Source: Glutamicibacter soli (GTDB taxonomy: Bacteria > Actinomycetota > Actinomycetes > Actinomycetales > Micrococcaceae). From it: 64,000 bases of DNA. The notes beneath the pieces are model-generated. The model had not been told where the DNA came from. It saw only the letters and a list, made by a program, of their open reading frames with translations, and made no database searches. Both the position numbers and the translations under genes were made by a program. Positions within the stretch are counted from its first letter, which is position 1, and every line of letters starts with the position of its first letter. Location of the stretch: positions 1 through 64,000 of the forward strand of contig NZ_POAF01000002.1 in assembly GCF_003309065.1 (NCBI RefSeq), given 5' to 3'. Below, piece after piece: positions 26,791-35,168 of this stretch.

Positions 26791-27669
26791 TCAGCGCTGC
26801 GCGCGGGCCGAGCCGTAGAGGCAGACCGTGGCCGCGGTTCCGACATTGAGAGACTCGGCGACACCGTACAGCGGAACTGCGACGCGGAAGTCGGCCGAGG
26901 CTTTTTCGTGGTCGTCCAGTCCTTGGCCTTCGTTGCCGAACAGCCACATGGTGGCAGATTCAAGCACGGGTTCGGTTCCCTCGGAAGGGGTGGCGCTTCC
27001 AGCGTGGGCGCGCAGCACCGCCTGGTCCTGCAGGGTGTCGAGGTTGTGGGCTGCATAGCCGTCGGCTGCCAGCACCTGGACGCCGGTAGCCTTGGCAGCC
27101 GCCGCGAGGTGGTCGAATTCGATGTTGCTGAGCACCGGGAGGTGGAACAGCGAGCCCACCGTGGAGCGCACGGCTTTCGGATTGTAGATATCCACGCTGC
27201 CCTTGGTCAGCACCACCGCGTCCGCGCCGGCGGCGTCGGCTGCGCGCAGGATGGTTCCGGCGTTGCCCGGGTCCTGGACGCGGCAGAGCACAGCAATCAG
27301 TTTCGGCTTGGCTTCCAGCACCTCGCTGAGTTGCGGCTGGCTCATGGCCACCACCCCCAGGATCCCCTGCGGGCTCTGCGTATCCGCCATGGCGAGCAGC
27401 ACTTCCCCGGTGACGAGGCGAGGTGTCAGCTTGCTGTCGGCCAGCAGCGCGTTGAACTCGGGGTGGCTTTCAAGGAATCCGGGAACCGCATAGATGTCCT
27501 GGATGAGGTTGTCGTTGTGCCGGTGCGCCAGCAGCGCTTCCCGCACGGCCTGCGGGCCTTCGGCGAGGAACTGACCGGTGGCTTCACGTCCCTTGCGGCT
27601 GGCAAGCCGCGCGACGGCCTTGACCCTGTCGGCGCGTGGATTGGACATGAGCTCGGGCGAATAGGTCAT
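26791..27669 (-). CDS. TrmH/SpoU family RNA 2'-O-methyltransferase
   Basis: 292 residues from the ATG at 27669 (an internal ATG at 27648 is also possible). SPOUT knot features are present: VQDPGNAGTILRAADAAGADAVVL (motif 1), LFGNEGQGL (motif 2) and VPLYGVAESLNVGTAATVCLY (motif 3). The N-terminal substrate-binding domain has RKGREATGQFLAEG. Probably a 23S rRNA or tRNA ribose methylase. It lies downstream of rplT, behind a strong terminator, as in many actinobacteria. Confidence 0.9.
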   Translation of the reverse strand: MTYSPELMSNPRADRVKAVARLASRKGREATGQFLAEGPQAVREALLAHRHNDNLIQDIYAVPGFLESHPEFNALLADSKLTPRLVTGEVLLAMADTQSPQGILGVVAMSQPQLSEVLEAKPKLIAVLCRVQDPGNAGTILRAADAAGADAVVLTKGSVDIYNPKAVRSTVGSLFHLPVLSNIEFDHLAAAAKATGVQVLAADGYAAHNLDTLQDQAVLRAHAGSATPSEGTEPVLESATMWLFGNEGQGLDDHEKASADFRVAVPLYGVAESLNVGTAATVCLYGSARAQR

Positions 27670-27693
27670 GATTCGAGAATACCGGTAGAAACG

Positions 27694-27736
27694 CCAAAGG
27701 GCAGGATCCGCACCTAGTGCGGATCCCACCCTTTGG
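27694..27736 (-). terminator. Terminator of the infC-rpmI-rplT operon
   Basis: CCAAAGGG (27694-27701) pairs with CCCTTTGG (27729-27736), with an inner GGATCCGCA/TGCGGATCC stem, giving a long hairpin. On the minus strand GCGTTTCT follows. Placed 30 bases after the rplT stop. Confidence 0.85.
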
Positions 27737-27766
27737 TGTGATCTCTCCAATAAAGAGGAAGTAGAT

Positions 27767-28447
27767 TTACTTCATCTTCTGGCGGGCTTCGCCGCCGGCA
27801 GGCTCGAAGCCTGCGGCCTTGGCAGCCTCGATGGAGTTGAACCAAACTTCAGCGTCAGTCTGCTCGTACCAAGTCGAGCCCGGTACGTGGTACTTGTTGG
27901 AGCCTGCATTGCCCTTGATGATGAAGCCCTCTGGGACCTCAGCACCTTCAACTACCTTGAAGACGCCGTTTGCTTGCGTAGCCTCTGCGGCTGGGGCCTT
28001 TGCGGCCTCTGGAGCAGCGGCAGCAGCCTTAGCAGCAGCCTTTGGGGCTGCAGCGGCTACTACCTTAGGCGCTTTTGGGGCGTTGACGTCAGCCGGCAGG
28101 GCACCCTTTGCTACCTGAACCAGAGTGGCGAATGCGTTGGAGTCCGAGACAGCCAGCTCGGCAAGCATGCGGCGGTCAACCTCGATCTCAGCGGCCTTCA
28201 GGCCCTGGATCAGACGGTTGTAGGTCAGACCGTTGGCGCGGGATGCAGCGTTGATGCGCTGGATCCACAGGCGGCGGAAGTCACCCTTGCGCTTGCGACG
28301 GTCGTTGAAGCTGTAAACGAACGAGTGGAGCAGCTGCTCCTTGGCCTTGCGGTACAGGCGCGAACGCTGACCGCGGTAGCCCTTGGCGCGTTCCATTACG
28401 ACGCGACGCTTCTTGTGGGCGTTTACTGCCCGCTTCACACGTGCCAC
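27767..28447 (-). CDS. rplT: Ribosomal protein L20 with an Ala-rich linker and extra C-terminal module
   Basis: 226 residues, against about 118-130 for most L20. Residues 1-118 are standard L20 ([15 protein letters not shown] start, [19 protein letters not shown] core). Residues 122-160 are an Ala/Pro/Lys-rich linker. Residues about 163-216 form a small module with [18 protein letters not shown] and [16 protein letters not shown], resembling the short sunset-type motif found at the ends of unrelated proteins. GTG start with GAAGGAG upstream. L20 is needed for 50S assembly and often represses its own operon. No frameshift or stop separates the module from L20. Confidence 0.93.
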   Translation of the reverse strand: MARVKRAVNAHKKRRVVMERAKGYRGQRSRLYRKAKEQLLHSFVYSFNDRRKRKGDFRRLWIQRINAASRANGLTYNRLIQGLKAAEIEVDRRMLAELAVSDSNAFATLVQVAKGALPADVNAPKAPKVVAAAAPKAAAKAAAAAPEAAKAPAAEATQANGVFKVVEGAEVPEGFIIKGNAGSNKYHVPGSTWYEQTDAEVWFNSIEAAKAAGFEPAGGEARQKMK

Positions 28448-28546
28448 GTGTGTTCTCCTTCAAGTTGGTTCCCCAGGCCGCGGTGGCGGAATGGGAGAAG
28501 TCTATGGGTGGTGGGGTGATGCTTCCCCGAATTGCGAAAGGGAGGC

Positions 28547-28741
28547 TCAGAGGCCCAGCATCCGCTTGATGGTCTTCACATCAGCCTTTGCGACCAGCTG
28601 GTCAGAAGCCAGGCGACGGGTCAGTCGCGAGGACTTGTGCTCCAGGTAGTGACGGCGGTTAGCCTGCTGGCGGACGAGCTTACCGCTGCCGGTAACCTTG
28701 AAGCGCTTCTTGGCGCCACTGTGAGTCTTGAACTTCGGCAT
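28547..28741 (-). CDS. rpmI: Ribosomal protein L35
   Basis: 64 residues from the ATG at 28741, with AAGGAG upstream. The sequence opens with [17 protein letters not shown] and is highly basic, as expected for L35. An upstream in-frame extension to 28768 is not used by the family. It lies between infC and rplT in the conserved translation operon. Confidence 0.96.
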   Translation of the reverse strand: MPKFKTHSGAKKRFKVTGSGKLVRQQANRRHYLEHKSSRLTRRLASDQLVAKADVKTIKRMLGL

Positions 28742-28910
28742 AGCTGCCGTTCTCCTTACGTGCTCCACACGGCAATTGAATGACGTGTAGGGATCATCCG
28801 AAGCGGGCCCCTTGCGAAAGGTGACCGCTGCTGTTCTCTTGTAGTTGGATCTTCCAAGGAAGTTCCTTCACCGTCTAGCGGTGACGGGCTCGAAAGCCCA
28901 ACAGGCTTGG

Positions 28911-29594
28911 CTAGGCGTCGCCTTCAGCTGCTTGGCGTGCCTGCTCCAGCTTGGCGCGAGATTCCTCGTCCATCGCTGCTGCGACATTCTGGCCTTCGGT
29001 CTCGGCTGGAGCGTCGGTGCGGATCTTGCGCTTGGCCGAATCACGGCCACCCGACTTCTGCTGCTGTTCGCGGCGAGCCTCGGCCTTGTTCTTCAGCGGA
29101 CCTACAACCATGACCATGTTTCGGCCATCGATGCGCGGGCTGGATTCAATGACGCCAACCTCGGCGACATCCGCTGCAAACTTCTCCAGCAGGCGGATAC
29201 CCATCTCGGGACGCTGCTGTTCACGACCACGGAACTGGATCATGGCCTTGACCTTGTCACCGGCGCCCAGGAAGCGCAGTGCGTGGCCGACCTTGGTCTG
29301 GTAGTCGTGGGTGTCAATCTTCAGGCGGAAGCGAACTTCCTTCAGGACCGTATTGGTCTGGTTCTTGCGAGCTTCGCGAGCCTTGACAGCGGCTTCGTAC
29401 TTGTACTTGCCGAAGTCCATCAGTTTGCACACTGGAGGCTTGGCGTTGGGTGCCACCTCGACCAAGTCCAGATCGGACTCGTGAGCCAGTCGAAGCGCGT
29501 CCTCGATGCGGACGATGCCTACCTGCTCACCATTGGGGCCGACGAGACGTACCTCTGGCACGCGAATGCGCTCATTAATGCGTGGATCGCTGAT
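28911..29594 (-). CDS. infC: Translation initiation factor IF-3 with ATC start codon
   Basis: 227 residues if translation begins at ATC (29592-29594). Starting there gives [17 protein letters not shown], the conserved N terminus of IF-3, whereas the first ordinary start (GTG, 29561) removes the conserved RINERIR. AGGAG lies exactly six bases before ATC. IF-3 is known to start at rare AUU/AUC codons in other bacteria, which lets the protein repress its own synthesis. The N domain (about 1-75), linker and C domain (about 90-175) are intact, and an acidic/Gln-rich actinobacterial tail follows. First gene of infC-rpmI-rplT. Confidence 0.93.
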   Translation of the reverse strand: MSDPRINERIRVPEVRLVGPNGEQVGIVRIEDALRLAHESDLDLVEVAPNAKPPVCKLMDFGKYKYEAAVKAREARKNQTNTVLKEVRFRLKIDTHDYQTKVGHALRFLGAGDKVKAMIQFRGREQQRPEMGIRLLEKFAADVAEVGVIESSPRIDGRNMVMVVGPLKNKAEARREQQQKSGGRDSAKRKIRTDAPAETEGQNVAAAMDEESRAKLEQARQAAEGDA

Positions 29595-29800
29595 GTGTCA
29601 CTCCTGAAATCCTAAGTTCCATACCCGCAAACGAAGAAGGCCTCCGGCTGCGATTGCAGGCGAAGGCCACAGTGACGACACAATGGATCTGCGGAAATTT
29701 CCGAGTTCCATCTTGGATATGCTCAGGCATATCCTGCCGAATTACCCGGAAGCCTCAAAACGGCGACAGCGGGTGGGAGTTGGCCTCCACTTGCTTGGCT
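29595..29800 (-). promoter_or_regulatory. Hairpin-rich 5' leader of the infC operon
   Basis: About 200 bases of non-coding leader. On the minus strand it contains a GTGGAG/CTCCCAC hairpin (about 29772-29790), a perfect 8-base stem GGATATGC/GCATATCC (29715-29734), the palindrome CGGAAATTTCCG (29692-29703), and GGCCTTCG/CGGAGGCC (29639-29668) followed by TTCTTCGTTTG, which resembles an attenuator. Leaders of infC-rpmI-rplT operons in other phyla bind L20 or IF-3; a similar role here is an inference. Confidence 0.5.
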
Positions 29801-29885
29801 CAATACTAATACGATCCGTCCGCCCGGCGCGAACCGGTGGACCCTGACTGCATGTATCGAGTCGGTCTGTGACAAGCTTAGCAGT

Positions 29886-30251
29886 ATGAGTACCGAAGAC
29901 ACCAACTCGCATCAGCACTCCGTCGACCAGCAGGTGCGTGACATCGCTGAGGTCGCTGCAGTAGAGATCATCACGACCGCTGCCGTTCACCTGATGAGCG
30001 CCGCCGCCGTCAAATGCGGCCTGGCCGAAGGCGATGACGCAAATGAACTGAAGGATTTGGACGAAGCCCGCAAGCTGATCACCGCCCTCGCCGGCCTAGT
30101 CACCGCGGGTGCACCTGAGATTGGTTCGCAGCATGCAGCGCCGCTGCGCGACGGCCTGCGTAGCCTGCAGCTGGCCTTCCGCGAAGCCTCGCTGATCCCC
30201 GACGCACCAGGCAACGGCCCGGGCGAAAAGTTCACCGGACCGGTCAACTAG
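29886..30251 (+). CDS. DUF1844 family protein
   Basis: 121 residues. The core VDQQVRDIAEVAAVEIITTAAVHLMSAAAVKCGL followed by DLDEARKLITALAGLV matches the conserved actinobacterial DUF1844 pattern, mostly helical and cytoplasmic. Family function is unknown. It is divergent from infC, its usual neighbour. The ATG has no ribosome binding site and may be leaderless. Confidence 0.85.
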   Translation: MSTEDTNSHQHSVDQQVRDIAEVAAVEIITTAAVHLMSAAAVKCGLAEGDDANELKDLDEARKLITALAGLVTAGAPEIGSQHAAPLRDGLRSLQLAFREASLIPDAPGNGPGEKFTGPVN

Positions 30252-30282
30252 GCTTCGATCCGAAAAAATATTAGAGATTAAG

Positions 30283-30329
30283 ATCATCCTCGGTCCGGCA
30301 CATTGTGCCGAACCGAGGATGATTTTTTT
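30283..30329 (+). terminator. Rho-independent terminator after the DUF1844 gene
   Basis: ATCATCCTCGGT and CCGGCAC pair with GTGCCG and ACCGAGGATGAT around a short loop, followed by TTTTTTTG. It is a textbook intrinsic terminator on the plus strand. The A-rich left flank also gives U's on the minus strand, so it may serve the MFS gene as well. Confidence 0.9.
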
Positions 30330-30371
30330 GTTCTTGTAACCGAAGATCCGCGTAAACGGTATCTACGCCAT

Positions 30372-31706
30372 CTACGCCGCGATGCGGGTACGGGTGCGCT
30401 GCCGGCGGACCCGGCGGCGAATCTGCTGGGCAAGCAATGCCAGGACAACAACGATGATGGCCAGCGAACCGATGCCGACGAATGCCAGCGGGGGGCCGAA
30501 ATTGTCGACCATCACGCCGGTCATCGGGGACCCCAACGCCGTGCCGCCGGTCATGGCCGACCCGTACCAGCCCATGGCCTCGCCACGGCGCTTTTCAGCC
30601 ACCAGGTCGGTCAGCCACTCCGAGGCGGCGGACAAGGTCGGTGCGCACATGAAGCCAGGCAGCGCGGAGAAGATCGCCAGAGACAGCGGATCCCAGGCGA
30701 AGAACATCGGGATCGTCAAGATCGCCATGAGCAGCAGCAGGACAAGGGGCGAAATATTGCGGCGCATGGCACCGTACAGCAGGCCGCCAATCAAGGATGC
30801 GCCGCACCAAAACAGGAACACGAGACCAAGCTGTTCGCTGTTCCCGCCAGCTTCAAGTTCAGCCACGATGGATACCTCGGTGCCGGTCAGCAGCATTCCT
30901 GCTCCGGAGGCCGCGATGAAGACCGCGAGCACCGAGGCGCTGACCCAGCTGAAGCGGTTTTTGAAGTTCTTGCCGCGCTTCTTGATCCTGGCACGCGCAG
31001 ATTTCATACCGGCCAGAATCAATTCGCCTTCAACTTCCGGCACGCCTACCGGAGCCGCGGCGATGAAGCTCGCCTCGGCGCCGAGCCGTTCTTCGTGGGC
31101 GTTGGACTTGTTTGCCGACGCCTTGGGGTCGGCGCTGCTGGTCGGAGGGTTCAAGAGCATCATGGCCAATCCGGCCGCCGAGGCCGTCACGCCGATGACG
31201 CTCAGCCCGATGGTGCTTGAAATCTGCGTTGCCACGATACCTGCGGCTGCCGGGCCGACGATGAACACCAGTTCGGTGGCGGTGGCATCCAGGGCGAACG
31301 CGGTGCGCCGTTGCTCGCCGGTGGTCATCACGCCCAAGGCGGTTCGGACCACGGAGAAGACCGGCAGGGCGAAGAGCCCGCCGATGAAAGCCAGCGGATA
31401 GATCCATACCAGCGGGACGTGCGGGACTGTGCACCAGACCGCTGTTTCGACGATGACCGAGGGAATCAGCGCCCTGCGCAGACCCCACATGTCTACGCGG
31501 GCACCGCGCCAAGGTGCGCCGATCGCGATGCCAATGGTCATCAGGGCTGTCACCAAGCCGGCGGAAACCCAGCTCTGGTCCAGGTTCGTGACCAGATGGA
31601 GCAAAAGCAGCATGCCCAACGCCGAATGAGGAAGCCGAGCGACCATGCCGATAACCATCAGCGAAGCGATCTGAGGCTGACGCAGGATCTGCCAGTAGTT
31701 CTTCAT
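30372..31706 (-). CDS. Major facilitator superfamily transporter
   Basis: 444 residues with about twelve hydrophobic helices and a long, charged central loop (about residues 195-250, containing ADPKASANKSNAHEERLGAEA) between helices 6 and 7. The GAPWRGARVDMWGLRRALIP segment after helix 2 is the MFS motif A region. Substrate is not predictable. GAGGAA lies eleven bases before the ATG. It is downstream of the SseB-like gene with a 34-base gap, possibly one transcript. Confidence 0.85.
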   Translation of the reverse strand: MKNYWQILRQPQIASLMVIGMVARLPHSALGMLLLLHLVTNLDQSWVSAGLVTALMTIGIAIGAPWRGARVDMWGLRRALIPSVIVETAVWCTVPHVPLVWIYPLAFIGGLFALPVFSVVRTALGVMTTGEQRRTAFALDATATELVFIVGPAAAGIVATQISSTIGLSVIGVTASAAGLAMMLLNPPTSSADPKASANKSNAHEERLGAEASFIAAAPVGVPEVEGELILAGMKSARARIKKRGKNFKNRFSWVSASVLAVFIAASGAGMLLTGTEVSIVAELEAGGNSEQLGLVFLFWCGASLIGGLLYGAMRRNISPLVLLLLMAILTIPMFFAWDPLSLAIFSALPGFMCAPTLSAASEWLTDLVAEKRRGEAMGWYGSAMTGGTALGSPMTGVMVDNFGPPLAFVGIGSLAIIVVVLALLAQQIRRRVRRQRTRTRIAA

Positions 31707-31740
31707 GACGCGGAGTATTCCTCTTCGTGTAGGCCCCTCC

Positions 31741-32622
31741 CTAGCTGGATGAGCTGAGCAAGCTGATTTCTATCGAGTCCACCGCCTCGGCGAACTCGGG
31801 TTTTCGAGCCAATAGCCCGTGAATATTTGTCGCGATCTCTCGCGCATCGTTTTCGCTGGTTCCTGCCGCGAAAACGAACTGCAGGTTCAATTCCGGTCCG
31901 GAGCCGCCTCCGGGCACTGCGTTGCCCTGCGCATCTCGTGAACCAACTCCTCGGCCTGGTGCTAGCTGCACTTTGCGAAGCTGGGCGTAGCCACTCGTCG
32001 CGTCCTGGACGATTTCAGCAATGCCCTGGTTCAGATAGCTCGGTGTCCATTCGATCTGCTTGGCAAGGTTCCACATGCCCGGTCGTCGAAGGACGAACGT
32101 GTAGTCGCCGCCCGGATCCAGCACCAGTAATTGGCATTCTTCGCTGACCGCAGACAACGCGGCGCGCGGGGCGTAGACCGCGACTGGTCTCGCTTCGTTG
32201 TGCCAGGCCTGGAGCCGCTCCACGGTGGTGAACACCGGCAAGGCCATGCGTCCGTCCGGCCCCTTGATCTTGACCAGGGCCATGTCGGCTTCCTTGTCGG
32301 AGGCGAAGCCGTGCTCGGTCATCGCTTCTTCGCCAAGCTGGGCTACTACTGCAACGAAAACCCGGGCGTTGGCCAGCGACTGGTGGACGCCGGACTCGCT
32401 GCCGTTGCCGGCTCGCAGATCAGCCAGCGCCTGCATCACCGCCTCATCTGCCAGTCCGTCGTCCTTGTCGAACTTGTGCAGCGGGTTTTCATCACCGGCC
32501 AGGTCCCGTCCTTCCCAGCTTTGACCTGCGGAATCAGTCGGGGAACCTGCCTGCGCCAGTGCCGCGGCGATATGTCCGGGCAGGTGGCGCTTGGGTGCGG
32601 ATTCAGGTTGCGCGGTGCTCAT
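31741..32622 (-). CDS. SseB family protein
   Basis: 293 residues. The N-terminal 60 residues are hydrophilic. An SseB N-terminal-like domain follows (about 65-185, including LPVFTTVERLQAWHNEARPV), then a second alpha/beta domain (about 195-290) resembling the SseB C-terminal domain. Found singly in many actinobacteria; role unknown, not a type III secretion factor here. TAGCAT (minus strand, 32629-32634) lies six bases before the ATG, suggesting a leaderless mRNA. Confidence 0.78.
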   Translation of the reverse strand: MSTAQPESAPKRHLPGHIAAALAQAGSPTDSAGQSWEGRDLAGDENPLHKFDKDDGLADEAVMQALADLRAGNGSESGVHQSLANARVFVAVVAQLGEEAMTEHGFASDKEADMALVKIKGPDGRMALPVFTTVERLQAWHNEARPVAVYAPRAALSAVSEECQLLVLDPGGDYTFVLRRPGMWNLAKQIEWTPSYLNQGIAEIVQDATSGYAQLRKVQLAPGRGVGSRDAQGNAVPGGGSGPELNLQFVFAAGTSENDAREIATNIHGLLARKPEFAEAVDSIEISLLSSSS

Positions 32623-32976
32623 AGATCCATGCTATCTGTGAGAACCCCGGTGGAAGAACAAGTTTCAGGGACTCGGGCATGAGCTTGCCCACGAGACCTT
32701 GGGCACACTTCAGATATTCGGGCCTGGCCACAACGCGGCGGATGTGGCATCTTGAAATGATAATGCGCAAGGACACGGAATCCGAGAGCCTGTTTGCCAC
32801 GGCAATGCCGGGCTATGTCCCGCAGGGCGCAGTTCGCGGCCTGGGCGGGGGCTCATCCGTCCCCCGCCGTTGGCCACAGACGCCGCAGGAGGTTCATATT
32901 CGGCTTCATAAAAAATCGTGGACCGGCTGGATTTTTCCAACCGATCCACGACTTCAAAGGTCTGGCTCAGACCTAT
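32623..32976. other. Intergenic region between sseB-like gene and hisA
   Basis: 354 bases. The left end is the SseB promoter, and the right end carries the hisA terminator (32915-32952). The middle has only short frames with no recognisable features. Confidence 0.6.
32909..32952 (-). terminator. Rho-independent terminator of the his operon
   Basis: On the minus strand TCGTGGATCGGTTGG pairs with CCAGCCGGTCCACGA around AAAAAT, followed by TTTTTTATG. It lies 24 bases past the hisA stop. Confidence 0.9.
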
Positions 32977-33714
32977 TTAGCGACGGCCTGCCACATCAAG
33001 CGCCTCGGGCAGCGTGAACTGCCCCGAGTACAGGGCCTTGCCCATGATGGCGCCTTCGATGCCTTCCGGCACCAACGCACGCAGAACACGCAGGTCTTCG
33101 AGGGAAGAGATACCGCCCGATGCGACAACCGGCTTGTTGGTTTTCGAGGCGATCTCGCGCAGCAATTCAACGTTGGGTCCACGCAGGGTTCCGTCCTTCG
33201 TGACGTCAGTGACGACGTAGCGCGCACAGCCGGCATCCTCCAAGCGGGCAAGCACCTCCCAGAGGTCTCCCCCGTCCTTGGTCCAGCCATGGCCGGAGAG
33301 CGTAGTGCCACGCACATCCATGCCCACGGCGATCTTGTCGCCGTGGCGGGCAATGGCCTTGCGGGTCCACTCCGGGTTCTCCAGTGCGGCCGTCCCGAGG
33401 TTCACGCGGGTGGCGCCGAATTCCAGTGCGCGATCTAGTGACGCGTCATCACGGATTCCGCCGGAGAGCTCAACCTTGATGGACAGCTCCTGGGCGATTC
33501 GCTGGACGATCTCGATGTTGCTGCCGCGACCGAAGGCGGCGTCGAGGTCGACCAGGTGCAGCCATTCTGCACCGTCGTTCTGCCAGGCCAGCGCCGCTTC
33601 CAGAGGGTCGCCGTATCCAGTTTCGGATCCGGCTTCACCCTGAACCAGGCGAACCGCCTGTCCGCCGGCGATATCTACTGCGGGAAGCAGTTCGAGAATT
33701 GGTTGCTCACTCAT
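32977..33714 (-). CDS. priA: Phosphoribosyl isomerase HisA/PriA
   Basis: 245 residues, a TIM barrel. [15 protein letters not shown] carries the first catalytic aspartate, and [14 protein letters not shown] carries the second. [10 protein letters not shown] and [10 protein letters not shown] are the two phosphate-binding half-barrel motifs. In actinobacteria this enzyme usually serves both histidine (ProFAR isomerase) and tryptophan (PRA isomerase) synthesis; the dual role is inferred from the lineage. Last gene of the his operon. Confidence 0.93.
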   Translation of the reverse strand: MSEQPILELLPAVDIAGGQAVRLVQGEAGSETGYGDPLEAALAWQNDGAEWLHLVDLDAAFGRGSNIEIVQRIAQELSIKVELSGGIRDDASLDRALEFGATRVNLGTAALENPEWTRKAIARHGDKIAVGMDVRGTTLSGHGWTKDGGDLWEVLARLEDAGCARYVVTDVTKDGTLRGPNVELLREIASKTNKPVVASGGISSLEDLRVLRALVPEGIEGAIMGKALYSGQFTLPEALDVAGRR

Positions 33715-33739
33715 GTTGTCCTTCTTCGAAAGTTTGAAA

Positions 33740-33889
33740 CTAGAGGGTCAAGACCCATGCTGCGATGACACAACCAGCTGCCAGGCCCCACGCGGCAATG
33801 ATCCACGACAGGTGCGCTTTCTGGTTCTTCAAGGAGATTGCTCCGCCGGCAAGAAATGCGCCGACCCCGAGGAGTGCGATCGACCACAT
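33740..33889 (-). CDS. Small two-helix membrane protein between hisH and priA
   Basis: 49 residues, starting [16 protein letters not shown] and ending IAAWVLTL. Two hydrophobic segments (about 3-18 and 28-48) flank a short basic loop containing LKNQKAHLS. The ATG lies one base after the hisH stop, and the stop is 26 bases before priA, so it is within the operon. No recognised family and no obvious role in histidine synthesis. Support comes from exact operon fit and a coherent membrane pattern. Confidence 0.6.
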   Translation of the reverse strand: MWSIALLGVGAFLAGGAISLKNQKAHLSWIIAAWGLAAGCVIAAWVLTL

Positions 33890-33890
33890 T

Positions 33891-34526
33891 CTAGAGAGTC
33901 TCCAGCCAGTTGCTCAGCAGCTTCTTGCCAGCTTCGCCAGACTTCTCCGGGTGGAATTGCACTGCCGACAAGGCACCGTTTTCAACGGCTGCGATGAATG
34001 GGGTTCCGTGGGTGGACCAGGTAACCTGCGGCGGAGTCATTGCCGGCTGGGTGACGTCGAATTCCCACTTCTGCACTCCATATGAATGCACGAAGTAGAA
34101 GCGCTCGTTTTCAATACCTGCAAAGAGCTTGGTGTTTTCCGGCGGACGAACGGTGTTCCAGCCCATATGCGGGATGACATCAGCCTGCAGCCGCTCTACG
34201 GTGCCTGGCCACTCGCCAATACCCGCCGTCTTGACGCCGTGTTCCACGCCTTCGTCGAAGAAGACCTGATGTCCAACGCAGATTCCGAGCACGGGCTTGC
34301 CGCCGGCGATACGGCGACCGATCCAGCGCAGTGCACCGAGCTTGGTCAGCTGGTCCATGACCGATGCGTAGGCGCCGACGCCGGGAACGACCAGACCGTC
34401 AGCCGCTTGGACCTTGTCCGCGTCTGCGGTCAGCTCTACCTCGGCTCCGGCTGCTTCAAGCGCACGCACTGCCGAGCGAACGTTGCCCGAACCGTAGTCC
34501 AGGACAACAACTTTCTTTTTTGCCAC
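33891..34526 (-). CDS. hisH: Imidazole glycerol phosphate synthase glutaminase subunit
   Basis: 211 residues. Class I glutamine amidotransferase with the nucleophile in [12 protein letters not shown] (cysteine about residue 83) and the His-Glu pair in [10 protein letters not shown] near the C terminus. The GTG start directly abuts the hisB stop. Its cyclase partner hisF is not in the window. Confidence 0.95.
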   Translation of the reverse strand: MAKKKVVVLDYGSGNVRSAVRALEAAGAEVELTADADKVQAADGLVVPGVGAYASVMDQLTKLGALRWIGRRIAGGKPVLGICVGHQVFFDEGVEHGVKTAGIGEWPGTVERLQADVIPHMGWNTVRPPENTKLFAGIENERFYFVHSYGVQKWEFDVTQPAMTPPQVTWSTHGTPFIAAVENGALSAVQFHPEKSGEAGKKLLSNWLETL

Positions 34527-35147
34527 TTAAAGGGCACCCTTCGTGGATGGAATCTTGTCGCCCATGCGTTCGTCGTGCTCGACGGCTTCGCGCAAGGCAC
34601 GGGCGAAGGACTTGAACTGCGCTTCGACGATGTGGTGCGGGTCGCGGCCCGAGAGCACCTCGATGTGGGCACAAATCTGCGCGTGGAACGTGATCGCCTC
34701 GAAAACGTGACGGGTCATCGAACCGGTGAAGTGTCCACCGATCAGATGGTATTCCTGGCCGGCCGGCTCGCCGCCGTGCACGAGGTAGGGGCGCCCGGAG
34801 ACATCTACAACGGAGCGGGCTAGTGCTTCGTCCAGCGGTGCGTAGGAAGTGCCGAAGCGGCGGATACCCGCCTTGTTGCCCAGGGCAACACGCAGCACCT
34901 CGCCGATGGTGATCGCGGTGTCTTCCACTGTGTGGTGTACGTCGATATGGGTGTCGCCGGTTGCACGCACGGTGAGGTCGATCAGCGAGTGCTTGGACAG
35001 GGCAGTGAGCATATGGTCGAAGAACGGCACGGTGGTGCTGATCTCCGAGACGCCTGAGCCATCGAGATCCAATTCAACGAATACCGAGGATTCGCTGGTG
35101 ACTCGTTCCATACGGGCGCGACGTGCGCCAATCAATTCGGCAGACAT
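34527..35147 (-). CDS. hisB: Imidazoleglycerol-phosphate dehydratase
   Basis: 206 residues, monofunctional form without the phosphatase domain. The metal-binding repeats [16 protein letters not shown] and [11 protein letters not shown] are followed by the matching pair around [19 protein letters not shown] and [22 protein letters not shown] lies before the ATG. Second gene of the his operon. Confidence 0.95.
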   Translation of the reverse strand: MSAELIGARRARMERVTSESSVFVELDLDGSGVSEISTTVPFFDHMLTALSKHSLIDLTVRATGDTHIDVHHTVEDTAITIGEVLRVALGNKAGIRRFGTSYAPLDEALARSVVDVSGRPYLVHGGEPAGQEYHLIGGHFTGSMTRHVFEAITFHAQICAHIEVLSGRDPHHIVEAQFKSFARALREAVEHDERMGDKIPSTKGAL

Positions 35148-35168
35148 GTCTTCCTTCGCTTGTCTTTT

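Noticed and set aside
29723-29905. 60-codon minus-strand frame in the infC leader
   Set aside because: It overlaps the start of the DUF1844 gene on the other strand and is better explained by the structured leader.
32603-32800. 65-codon minus-strand frame overlapping the SseB start
   Set aside because: It overlaps the SseB promoter and start in another frame and has no ribosome binding site or coherent features.
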